The translations under genes and the position numbers were made by a program. Shown here piece by piece: positions 11,312 to 20,778 of a DNA stretch of 64,000 nucleotides. How positions within the stretch are numbered: position 1 is the first letter of the stretch; each line of letters opens with the position of its first letter. The notes beneath the pieces were generated by a model. That model saw only the letters and a list, made by a program, of their open reading frames with translations, was not told where the DNA came from and made no database searches. This stretch comes from Azorinus chamasolen (Eukaryota; Mollusca; Bivalvia; Cardiida; Solecurtidae). The stretch is taken from assembly GCA_963576725.1 (NCBI GenBank), contig OY755241.1:28522853-28586852 (forward strand). The letters are read 5' to 3'.

Positions 11312-12710
11312 TGTTCACGTCAATATACCTACCTGTAAATAGTGAAGACCCAGATGAGTCAGCTCCTGCAGGAGTTCACGTCAATATACCTACCTGTAAA
11401 TAGTGAAGACCCAGATGAGACAGCTCCTGCAGGAGTTCACGTCAATATACCTACCTGTAAATAGTGAAGACCCAGATGAGTCAGCTCCTGCAGGTGTTCA
11501 CGTCAATATACCTACCTGCAAATAGTGAAGACCCAGATGAGTCAGCTCCTGCAGGAGTTCACGTCAATATACCTACCTGTAAATAGTGAAGACCCAGATG
11601 AGACAGTTCCTTCAGGAGTTAACGTCAATATACCTACCTGCAAATAGTGAAGACCCAGATGAGTCAGCTCCTACAGGAGTTCACGTCAATGTACCTACCT
11701 GTAAATAGTGAAGACCCAGATGAGTCAGCTTCTGTAGGAGTTCACGTCAACATACCTACCTGTAAATAGTGAAGACCCAGATGAGACAGTTCCTTCAGGA
11801 GTTCACGTCAATATACCTACCTGTAAATAGTGAAGACCCAGATGAGACAGTTCCTGCAGGAGTTCGTCAATATACCCACCTGTAAATAGTGAAGACCCAG
11901 ATGAGTCAGCTCCTGCAGGAGTACACGTCAATGTACCTACCTGTAAATAGTGAAGACCCAGATGAGTCAGCTCCTACAGGAGTACACGTCAATGTACCTA
12001 CCTGTAAATAGTGAAGACCCAGATGAGTCAGCTCCTGCAGGAGTACACGTCAATGTACCTACCTGTAAATAGTGAAGACCCAGATGAGACAGCTCCTACA
12101 GGAGTTCACGTCAATGTACCTACCTGTAAATAGTGAAGACCCAGATGAGTTAGCTCCTGCAGGAGTACACGTCAATGTACCTACCTGTAAATAGTGAAGA
12201 CCCAGATGAGACAGCTCCTACAGGAGTTCACGTCAATATACCTACCTGTAAATAGTGAAGACCCAGATGAGTCAGCTCCTGCAGGAGTTCACGTCAATAT
12301 ACCTACCTGTAAATAGTGAAGACCCAGATGAGTCAGCTCCTACAGGAGTTCACGTCAATATACCTACCTGTAAATAGTGAAGACCCAGATGAGTCAGCTC
12401 CTGCAGGAGTTCACGTCAATATACCTACCTGTAAATAGTGAATACCCAGATGAGTCAGCTCCTACAGGAGTTCACGTCAATATACCTACCTGTAAATAGT
12501 GAAGACCCAGATGAGTCAGCTCCTGCAGGAGTTCACGTCAATATACCTACCTGCAAATAGTGAAGACCCAGATGAGTCAGCTCCTGCAGGAGTTCACGTC
12601 AATATACCTACCTGTAAATAGTGAAGACCCAGATGAGACAGTTCCTGCAGGAGTTCACGTCAATATACCTACCTGTAAATAGTGAAGACCCAGATGAGAC
12701 AGCTCCTACA
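11312..12710. repeat. 61-bp satellite, ~23 units
   Basis: Unit begins GTTCACGTCAATATACCTAC and continues GTAAATAGTGAAGACCCAGA, then GTCAGCTCCTGCAGGA. Variation is mostly single-base (GTCAGC or GACAGC; CTGCAGG or CTACAGG) and is mixed between neighbours, as expected of unequal exchange. Each unit's end CTCCTGCAGGAG is a small palindrome. Confidence 0.95.
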
Positions 12711-12842
12711 TGAGTTTTGCAGCAAATGAGATTAGCCGAAATCATCTTCCCGATATCATCCGTCATCATCATTTCATCTCATTATTCATCGGCGCTATAT
12801 GACCTATTTTGTGTCGCAGTGCCGTAAAACCCAACTCACTCC
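12711..12842. mobile_element. Foreign ~130-bp insert in the satellite
   Basis: Breaks the 61-bp register. It contains ATCATCTTCCCGATATCATC and GGCGCTATATGACCTATTTT, then TGTCGCAGTGCCGTAAAACC. The last piece also occurs, inverted, at 2,880-2,925, so this is a copy of a dispersed element whose class I cannot name. Confidence 0.55.
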
Positions 12843-13275
12843 TACATGAGTACACGTCAATATACCTACCTGTAAATAGTGAATACCCAGACGAGACAGG
12901 TCCTACAGGAGTTCATGTCAATATACCTACCTGTAAATAGTGAAGATCTAGATGAGACAGCTCCTACAGGAGTTCACGTCAATATACCTATCTGTAAATA
13001 GTGAAGACCAGATGAGACAGCTCCTGCAGGAGTTCACGTCAATATACCCACCTGTAAACAGTGAAGACCCAGATGAGTCAGCTCCTGCATGAGTTCACGT
13101 CAGTATACCTACCTGTAAATAGTAAAGACCCAGATGAGACAGCTCCTTCAGGAGTTCACGTCAATATACCAACCTGTAAATAGTGAAGACCCAGATGAAA
13201 CAGCTCCTGCAGGAGTTCACGTCAATATACCCACCTGTAAACAGTGAAGACCCAGATGAGACAGCTCCTGCAGGA
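12843..13275. repeat. 61-bp satellite, distal ~7 units, more diverged
   Basis: Continues the same unit after the insert, with more changes (CAGACGAGACAGG, GATCTAGATGAGACAG, CCACCTGTAAACAG). Higher divergence at the array edge fits the usual loss of homogenisation at the ends. Confidence 0.9.
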
Positions 13276-13639
13276 GCTGTCTCATGAGGGTCTGCACTAT
13301 TTACAAGTTGATTGTGCAACCAGTGCACTTCACAGCAGTGATTGAACAGCGAAATACTTGTACACAGTGAAGATATATGTAATTATACAACAGGGCATGT
13401 GTAAAGAAGGAGAAATGTATTTTAAAATTCAGCAATAGAAGGGTAAACAATGAACGTCTGCTCCAATTTTGCTACAGTCCATTTTATGACTACTTCATAT
13501 TGGTCAATCTTTCCACAAACTATTGACCGAAGGTCAACTAGATTGGATCTTGGTGAGACGAGACGCCGAGTTACTCGACGTCCCATTTGGACCAATATCG
13601 TTTGGAAATTACTACACGGTCGTTCTTAACTGGATAAGA

Positions 13640-13885
13640 CTTAACCATTTATTCCATGAATATTTATGTAAGAAATAATGATATCATGGATATTAATTGG
13701 ATTAAATGTTAGGATACGGACACGGGATGTTTTGGCCATGGCAGAAAGTGTATAATCGTATCTTTATTATATAATAAGCAAATAGAGAAGACCCTGATCA
13801 GACGGCTTCTATAGGGGTTGTCTAATCTGGCTCTACTATGTTCGCAAAGGCGTAGAAACGCGTATTTATGGAGTAAAGAGTTAAT
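13640..13885. mobile_element. MITE family C copy
   Basis: TTAACCATTTATTCCATGAA left, ATGGAGTAAAGAGTTAA right. The core is GACGGCTTCTATAGGGGTTG with inverse remnants. The inner GCAAATAGAGAAGACCCTGA matches other C copies. The preceding 13,500-13,600 piece holds a diverged family B core (GAGACGCCGAGTTACTCGAC). Confidence 0.65.
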
Positions 13886-14031
13886 GTCAAATGTACCCCT
13901 CTATGGAGTCTGATCTGTGTCAAAAGGTCAGACATGTAAACGTGCAATCGTAGAAAATGAAATGTTGAAACTTTTCGGAACCTTGCAAAACTAACTGCAT
14001 TTGCATTTGTGCAGATGTATCCTCGCGGTTT

Positions 14032-14119
14032 ACATTTCGAGGGCTTGGTGCAAAACTATTCTAACTCCTTCACTAAAGTGAAGGAGTTAGAATAGTTTTC
14101 CACCAAGCCCTCGATTTGT
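14032..14119. repeat. Long near-perfect hairpin
   Basis: CGAGGGCTTGGTGCAAAACT runs into CTAACTCCTTCACT, a two-base turn, and the inverse. The stem is about 36 bp with one or two mismatches. It has no TTAA ends and no other copy in the window. It may be the tip of another MITE or a small inverted-repeat RNA source. Confidence 0.8.
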
Positions 14120-14399
14120 ACTCATGTAAATTGTAAAAGCAAATTTGGAAAACATAGTTATGCCATAACTTGTATAAATATCGTCGATTTCCGAGCGTCA
14201 GCGAAGTTAAGTCGCAACGTTGTGAATGTGTTTTGGTCCGTTTTTTTTAATGAAAAGTTGACAGTTACAAGTCTGGGTTTACAAGTGTATGCAATTTTTG
14301 ACGTCCATATAAGGTTGCGGAGAGTTTTAACGTGGTTGTCGTTATATGACCTTCTTAACTCATTACCTCATAGGCTATTTTAGATACAACCTCTTTGAA

Positions 14400-14582
14400 T
14401 TAATCTACCGAAAAGGACCATTAACTAGAGAAAAGGAAAATTTAGATTTTTGTAGTTTGAAACCATTGTGATAAATAGAGCATTTGCTCCTATAGGAGCG
14501 AATGCTCTATTTACCACAATGGATTCACAAAGTGACTTTTACGGAGTCGTCAAAAGTCGTCAATATGAGGGAATGGGTTAAA
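14400..14582. mobile_element. MITE family E with palindromic core
   Basis: The core CCATTGTGATAAATAGAGCA / TTTGCTCCTATAGGAGCGAA / TGCTCTATTTACCACAATGG is an almost perfect palindrome. The right end GAGGGAATGGGTTAA is shared with the half copy at 2,935-3,015. Confidence 0.7.
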
Positions 14583-14799
14583 CCTGAATCTAGCTCAACC
14601 CTGCCTCAGCGGTAGGTTGGTGGAGTACTGCAATTGTTTTACACTCAACAAGCATGCCGGAGACGGGCATTAAACTGTAAGTGATTGATATACAAAATTA
14701 ACAAACCCTTTTTAGATGTAACTATCCCCTTTTCTTACCAGTATTAATTAAATAATATAATACATCCCAACGTTTTTATAAATAGTTTACACTCTGTCA

Positions 14800-14912
14800 C
14801 GCCACTTTTCACTCGTAACGGCACCTGTAGCGCATGGTTCCATCTGATCTTGGTCTTCACTGTTTGAAAATGTGTTGAAAAGTGTTTATATGAGAGAAAG
14901 GGTTAACTATTC
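14800..14912. mobile_element. MITE fragment
   Basis: Ends ATATGAGAGAAAGGGTTAA and has CATCTGATCTTGGTCTTCAC with TGTTTGAAAATGTG inside. It is C-like, lacks its left end, and is too degraded to place further. Confidence 0.4.
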
Positions 14913-14929
14913 AACATTTCAAACAGGAT

Positions 14930-15362
14930 CTTAACCCTTTACTTCATCTTTGCAAACAGAGTAGACCATGTAGGAGCCATCTGATCTGGGTCTGCTCTGA
15001 TTGCTTATCAAATAGTATACATGTAGATATAATTCTCTGTTATGGCCAAAACTTCCTGAGTACATATGCAGTTATAATAATTAATCTAATTAATATTTAT
15101 GATTTCTTACATGAATATTCATGAAATAAAAATTAAACCCTTTACTTCATGAATATTCGTGTAACCAATAATGACATGGTTATTAATTAGATTAATTTGT
15201 TAGAATAGCATCTGGACACAGTAAGTTTTGGCCATGCAAGCATTTGTAGAATCAAACATATCATAAGCAAACAGGGCAGACCCTGATCAGACGGCTCTTA
15301 AAGGAACCATCTGATCAGGGTCTACTCCTTTTGCAAAGGAGCATTTATGGAGTAAAGGGTTA
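14930..15362. mobile_element. Two MITE family C copies in tandem, opposite orientation
   Basis: First copy 14,932-15,132: TTAACCCTTTACTTCATC ... ATGAATATTCATGAAATAAA. Second copy 15,133-15,362: AACCCTTTACTTCATGAATA ... TTTATGGAGTAAAGGGTTAA, with GACGGCTCTTAAAGGAACCA as core. They meet without spacer, so one may have inserted at the TTAA end of the other. Confidence 0.7.
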
Positions 15363-15464
15363 AGGAGACTAAGTCTTTGTCTTGCTAAGCTCCTGTTTGT
15401 TGGAGAGGTTTTCAAAGGTTCAGGCAGCAATATATTATTTGACAACAGTTTTAACAAGTGTTAC

Positions 15465-15832
15465 ACTCGATAAAACCGAGTCTGCAATTTTCTCTTTTGG
15501 CTTGCAACCTTTGCTTTCGAAGGATCACCTACTTTCAGAATATATGTACTTCACAACAGAGGTATCAAGTGCTTGTGTGGCGGTCGTAAAAGGTCGCCCA
15601 GTATTTCATTTTTAGTGTTTTTATATTGTCTGGTCCTTCGAGATCATTCGTTTGGTGGTATAAGTTTTGAAAATTGAATACTGCTTTAGCCGGTGCTAGG
15701 GGGCGTGAGTAGTGTTGCACTTTTAATTACTACTAATGAACAGACTCGATACAACCGAGTCTGCAATTTTCTCTTTTTATAATTTGGCATTGCTACTTTT
15801 GATTTCGAAGGATCACCCACTTTCAGAATATT
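15465..15832. repeat. ~85-bp dispersed duplication
   Basis: 15,465-15,545 and 15,742-15,832 share ACCGAGTCTGCAATTTTCTC and TTCGAAGGATCACC plus ACTTTCAGAATAT. Identity is about 85% by eye. Origin unknown; the plus frame of 77 codons at 15,382-15,615 gives no family I recognise. Confidence 0.6.
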
Positions 15833-15840
15833 CAGTATTA

Positions 15841-16422
15841 ACGCTTTACTCCATTGTTGTGCCTTTTCATGCCTTTGCAAACAAAGCAGACGAATAATAG
15901 ATGACTCCTGACCAGGGTCTGCTCTGTTTGCTTGTGAAACAATGACGGATTCTATAAAATCCAAACACCCAGTGTCAGGGTCTGTTCTGTTTGCATACGA
16001 AATTATAACGGACTCTATAAATTCCAAACACCCAGTGTCAGGGTCTGTTCTGTTTGCATATGAAATTATAACGGACTCTATAAATTCCAAACAGCCTGTG
16101 TTCATATACTGTTATAATTATTGTGCTAATAAATATTTATGATGTCAATAAATCTTACATGAAGATTCATGAGGTAAAGGATTAAGCCTTTACTCCACAA
16201 ATACGCCTTTTTAAGCCTATTCAAACAGAGCAGACCAAGATCCTATAACAGCTGTCTGATCAGGGTCTGCTCAGTTTGATTATGAAATGATATAGAAATG
16301 ATCCTACAGTTTCTGCCACGGCCGAAATATTCCAGTGCCTAAGTGCCATCATAAAATTAATCTAATCAATATTCATTACTTATTAATGCATTCTTATGAA
16401 TATTAATGAGGAAGTGAAAAAA
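15841..16422. mobile_element. Two MITE family C copies, first with internal triplication
   Basis: In the copy at 15,848-16,183 a 63-bp module (GACTCTATAAATTCCAAACA ... GGGTCTGTTCTGTTTGCATA) occurs three times at ~15,940-16,095. This parallels, on a small scale, the satellite in family D. A normal copy follows at 16,184-16,420 (TTTACTCCACAAATACGCCT ... TCTGATCAGGGTCTGCTCAG). Confidence 0.65.
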
Positions 16423-16599
16423 TTGGGTTTTGTTAGAAAAAGGAGTTTGTTGTGTTGTCTGAGAGGCCCATTGATACACAAGAGTTATTGAATTCAGGTT
16501 TAAATGTTTTCATGTGATCATACAAAGAAAATAAAACATCTTTAGTTCAGGCAATATTTCTATAAAGCATGTATATCTAAGCTAATTGGCATATAATGT

Positions 16600-17028
16600 G
16601 CGTAAATGAATTAGCAATTGTATGAGCATTGTATTTAGTATTGTTTTGCGTATACTATCTTTTCTGTGATTTATTTTACGTAAATACCAGATATTGTACC
16701 AAAGTAGACGAGAACTGAAGATCATTGCTTTGTGTACATGATTGATTTATTCATGAATATAAATGTCATATTTATGAATATTAATGAGTGTTGTAAAATA
16801 AACACACTTAAATGTGTTGTTCTTCTAATCTGAGACTATTTTAGTAAACCAGTACGGAACTTGATACTGACTGAAACAGAGATAGTGATATCCATGCATA
16901 TAAATAGGTAGATAATGAATATTATTTTCAAAACGATGCATATTATTGAGAATGTAAACAATTGTTGAAAAGTTAGTATTTCTACATGTATGTTGCAATA
17001 TATAAATCTTGGAAGAAATGTATTTTTG
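16600..17028. repeat. Dispersed repeat, inverted copy at 28,960-29,336
   Basis: Contains TGAGCATTGTATTTAGT, ATTTTACGTAAATACCAGAT, AATATTAATGAGTGTTGTAA and ACGGAACTTGATAC. The reverse complement, at roughly 85% identity by eye, lies 12 kb away. The two bracket the Naiad cluster and the DIRS remnant. No coding potential. Confidence 0.7.
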
Positions 17029-18396
17029 GTTTTTACAAATCAAATTATCAGCTTTTATTACCTCGACCTAGAGTTACATTTCGCTATTTGAAGAAAAACA
17101 TTTCTAATTTTCATTCTAATTATGTTCTTGCTCCTGCTGACAAGGCATCAAATAATATAATCATTATTTGAAGACTGTATTATGTTGATGTTTTAAAGAA
17201 GGAGCTAACTGGTTCACAAACTAATATTACAGTTCAAACACCTGAAAAATATATGGTCTCGGAACATGTAAAAATGTGCAGTACTTTTAAGTCTGGTCCT
17301 AACATAAAACAACATAAACTTTCTACTTTGTACTGGCTTATAAGGCGCGTTTTATGGCCAACTCTAGTTCTTGTACCACTACTAAAAATCTTAACATTTG
17401 ACGTCCTGTCTTACTACGATCAAAGAACATGTAAAACGTTACTGTGATAAAATATATGAAAATTCTGGTATATTCATGTTTTTTTGGTCCATAAAAAATT
17501 CAAATGATGTTTGAATTTAACTTGAAAATGAACAGTATAACATTGCGTCACTGAGCTCTTATGAATTCTCTACACTCTATACTACTCTACATCACCATCT
17601 TATAAAGGATAAACTGATTAAATTATCAGAAAACATTTGCCGGAGAAAATAAAATGTTCCTTGCTTGTAGTGTTCAACGTTCATTCTTTTCGAATTCAGA
17701 AGTTGAACATTACACAATGTGGAGGTGCCTTGATGTTTGTAGATCCCTTACCTTTCTAATAGATAATATATTTGTGCGTTATTGGGATACCGTATATCGT
17801 CAGGTGTTTGGTATACCCATTGGTACAAGTTGTGTCCCTCTTGCTGCAGGTTTGTTTTTGTAATGCTATGAGAGGGATTTTGTGCTTAGCTTAAAACCTG
17901 ATACACAGGCCGATATTGTTAATGCTTTTAATAAGACTTCAGGTATTTATACGATATTTTGAATTTGGGTAATCCTTATTTTGAAACTGTTTTCTTCAAT
18001 TTACCCACAAGAACTGTCTATAAACAAAGCGAATCAATCTGACATTATAGCTTCATTTTTAGATTTGAATCTTTCCATCACAAATGATAAAGTTTCGTCC
18101 AAAATATACGATAAAAGGTTTTAATTTTAAAATTGTTAATTATCCTTTTCGCCGTTCGCTGCTGGAAGATTTTAACAGTCGTAATTTAGTTATAACTGAT
18201 ACACTTCTTAAGCAAGGTTACAGATATCAAACGTTTGTTAAATTTTATTATCGAAATTTACCACTCATTAGGAAATATAACTGCAATCTATGGACGTTAC
18301 TGCAACAAGGCATTTCTCAACCAGAATTTATCGGGGATGTTATCTACAAACATTCGGGGTCATATCCATTTCATGATTTGTTTATAAACGCATTAA
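17029..18396 (+). pseudogene. Naiad-A retroelement, 5'-truncated decayed copy
   Basis: Starts abruptly within the linker/RT boundary (homologous to 22,358 onward) and runs through the RT. Internal deletions and shifts break the fingers, palm (the YLDD region near 17,945 is shifted) and thumb. It keeps in-frame TGA at 17,169-17,171, at the same place as the complete element. It ends at a junction with a minus-strand Naiad-B tail, a head-to-tail inverted join of the sort PLEs make. Not functional. Confidence 0.85.
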
Positions 18397-18960
18397 AAGT
18401 ACAAAGATGAGTCATGCAGGAAACACCGCATACAGAAAAAACAGCCGCCCGAACAGCAACACATGGAAACAGCAAATGTACATACCTATAAAAAACATCA
18501 AGAGACACACAAAGACAAAACAAACATACAATAGGGGGAAGATGGAAGTACCGCCTTGGAACGGTCAGTGACAAAAGTCACTGGGGGTGTTAAACGGGGT
18601 TTTGGGCGCCCAACATCACACTTATTCCATCCCCACCCTAAAAGACAAACAGTGTAAATAAACGTATCCCCTCTCCGACTAATCTGCAACAACCGCGATG
18701 GCAAATACAGTGGTAAAGTGTATGTATAACGAAAACATTTAAGTGAACAAATTGTATCCATCTATCGTTCTCCTTCCGTTTCTGGATTTAACAGGTCGCC
18801 TTCATAGAGTACTAAATATGGAAAAATAGTCAAACAGGGAGAGCCACATACGAAATGACACCGCACCAAACACCATCAAACAAGAAACGGTATAGCCACA
18901 AGACAAAACATAACAGGACTCATATCAAGACGAAAAACATTAAACATTAAGCATATTAAA
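18397..18960 (-). mobile_element. Naiad-B 3' UTR fragment
   Basis: Reads on the minus strand as CCTGCATGACTC, TGACCGTTCCAAGGCGGTAC, then CACTGTTTGTCTTTTAGGG. It matches 19,247-19,520, 31,690-32,160 and (plus) 46,215-46,675. It ends near a TACTCTATGAAGGCGACCTG stretch, just 3' of where the ORF stop would be. Confidence 0.75.
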
Positions 18961-19246
18961 CAACAAAGTTGACCATAGGCTGAAAGCAGGAGTACCGCCT
19001 TGGAACGTCAGTAACAAAAATCAGCTACTGGGGGACTTAAACCTGGTTTACGGGTACCCAACCTCGTCCTAAACCTTACTTGTCGGCGTACATTCAACGA
19101 GGCCAGCGTGATTGCCAACTGTAAGAGGGTTGACAACCAAACACGCAGTATGTTGTAGTACTATAGGATCATATCCCTTTTTAATGAATTTTTAACATAT
19201 TTGATGAACAAAGTGAGAAAATGGGTATGTCCAATAAGTTTACGAA
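18961..19246 (-). pseudogene. Naiad-B 5'-truncated tail piece
   Basis: Minus-strand C-terminal coding remnant (homologue of the Naiad tail HTACLV...PFTVG) plus a short 3' UTR. It abuts another UTR at 19,247, so several 5'-truncated copies lie head to tail. Confidence 0.65.
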
Positions 19247-19987
19247 AAGTACAAAAATGAGTCATGCTGGAAACACCACATACAGAACAAACACTCGCCC
19301 GAACAGCAACACAAGGAAACAGCAAATGTACATAACTAGAAAAAACAAAAAGCGACGCACAAAGACAAAACAAACATACAATAGGAGGAAGATGGAAGTA
19401 CCGCCTTGGAACGGTCAGTGACAAAAGTCACTGGGGGGTTAAACCGGTTTATGGGGGCCCAACCTCACACTTATTCCATCCCCACCCTAAAAGACAAACA
19501 GTGTAAATAAACGTATCCCCTCTTTGTAAATCACATTACCATAAAATTCAGGATGTGAAATACCGTGTCGCAGAAGCGCCTATGGATTACATTGGTACTT
19601 GCCAATAAGTGAGAGATTTCGATAGTAAAAATTCGAGAAAGTTTTGTCTTAGTTTATGGTATCTATATCCTTGCTTAAGCAGCTTTTCAGCTAAAATGAA
19701 ATTTTGATTGTTACAATCGTCAATAGATGAACAAGCTCTAGCAAAACGAATAAGTTGATATATATAAACCCCGTAGGATGAGGCACGGGGAACATCTCCG
19801 TCAAGATGAGGGAAATGTACAATATTAAAATCAAAATCATCTCTTTTGTCATATATTTTAGAAGAAATCATTCCATGATCAATTTTAAGGTCTAGGTCAA
19901 GAAACGCTGCATAATTGTGGGACGGGTTAGTTTTATTCAATTTGAGTTCTTTAGGATAAATTGTAAGAATCAGAGCATCAAAGAAAG
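19247..19987 (-). pseudogene. Naiad-B copy, 3' half (interrupted)
   Basis: Runs 3' UTR (19,247-19,520), C-terminal RT/thumb (KQGYRYHKLRQNF at ~19,640-19,690), then palm remnants (DLDLKI, KIYDKRDDFDFN). It breaks off at 'aaagaaagggt', where the complete Naiad-A is inserted, and resumes at 24,561 with 'tatctaagtt'. The copy at 32,790-32,815, which reads through as AAAGGGTTATCTAAG, shows the empty site. Confidence 0.85.
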
Positions 19988-20373
19988 GGTAAGTCCAGCG
20001 GGGATACCTTTATTTACAATATTTGTAAAGCTAGGGTGACTTTGAGAGAAGTGTGAGGTTAGGACGTCCGTAAACCGGTTTAAACCCCCAGTTGTGTTTT
20101 TGCTGCTGACCGTGCCAAGGCGGTACTCTCTTTGTCACCCTTCCTTTTGTTTGCATTGCGTCTTTGTGCTTGTGGTTTGTTCATGTTGTGGAACGTTTGT
20201 CCCTGGTTCTTGTGTGTCTTTTGGTGTTTTCTGTGTTCATTTCGTGTGTGTGTGTGTGCGTGTGCGTTTGGGTGTGTGGTTGTGTGTGTGTGTCATGCTG
20301 TCTATCGGTGTTTTGGTGGTGGTTGCGTCTTGCATGTGGCTTTGCCTGCTTGACTTTACTACTTTTCCATTTA
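19988..20373 (+). repeat. Left pseudo-LTR of Naiad-A
   Basis: 386 bp, beginning GTAAGTCCAGCGGGGATACC and ending CTACTTTTCCATTTAT. It corresponds to the 3' UTR end of the element and includes a GT-rich microsatellite. By eye it is identical to 24,175-24,560, including the dinucleotide count. In PLEs such repeats arise from a tandem upstream copy that is 5'-truncated. ORFs on either strand here are shadows. Confidence 0.9.
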
Positions 20374-20778
20374 TAAGCACAATAGTGTTGTTTGTGCAGT
20401 GTGGCGGCGGTGAAACGTCTCCCCGTACATCCAATCAATATTGTTTTCTTCCTCTTGCAGGAATTGCTCTACATTCAATGTGTTTCCTCATACCTTTACA
20501 CCGTACTTTGCACTTCATGGTGGCTTCCGTACTCACCGACATATTGTGTGACTATTTTAATTTCCCTTTTAAGATTTGTGCCGTTTGCGTTTTCTCTAGT
20601 GCGACTTTACCTTATTTGTGTTTCTTCTTACTTTTTACCCATTCAATGTTTCATTCATATTCTTAGTCTTCTTTATTTTTGTCATAACCTCTGGTATGTT
20701 TTCTATTATTTTACACCACTTTTCGTTACATACGTATGTCGCTTTATACAGAAGGGTGCTACAATTACTACACAAAAT
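20374..20778 (+). other. 5' region of Naiad-A before the ORF
   Basis: About 405 bp, pyrimidine-rich. The ORF frame is open from 20,377, but the first in-frame ATG with family-like sequence after it is at 20,779. The promoter should lie in the pseudo-LTR or here; no TATA or initiator is evident to me. Confidence 0.5.

Larger units (their letters stand above)
11290..13445. mobile_element. MITE family D enlarged by an internal satellite
   Basis: The left end (GCCCGTCGCTTGCTGTTCAC) and the right tail (palindrome at 13,255-13,310, then GTGCAACCAGTGCACTTCAC ... CAGCAATAGAAGGGTAA) are those of family D. Normal copies are about 240 bp (29,935-30,182; 43,557-43,808). Here the left arm module is repeated about 30 times, making the element about 2.1 kb. 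Confidence 0.75.

Noticed and set aside
11312..13275. CRISPR-like array (regular ~61-bp repetition)
   Set aside because: Units are contiguous with no unique spacers, and the setting is an animal genome; it is a satellite.
20094..20666. 190-codon plus frame over the left pseudo-LTR
   Set aside because: It overlaps the GT-rich pseudo-LTR and recurs with every Naiad-A tail (24,281; 25,894; 34,926 minus). It is a low-complexity Cys/Val frame, not a gene.
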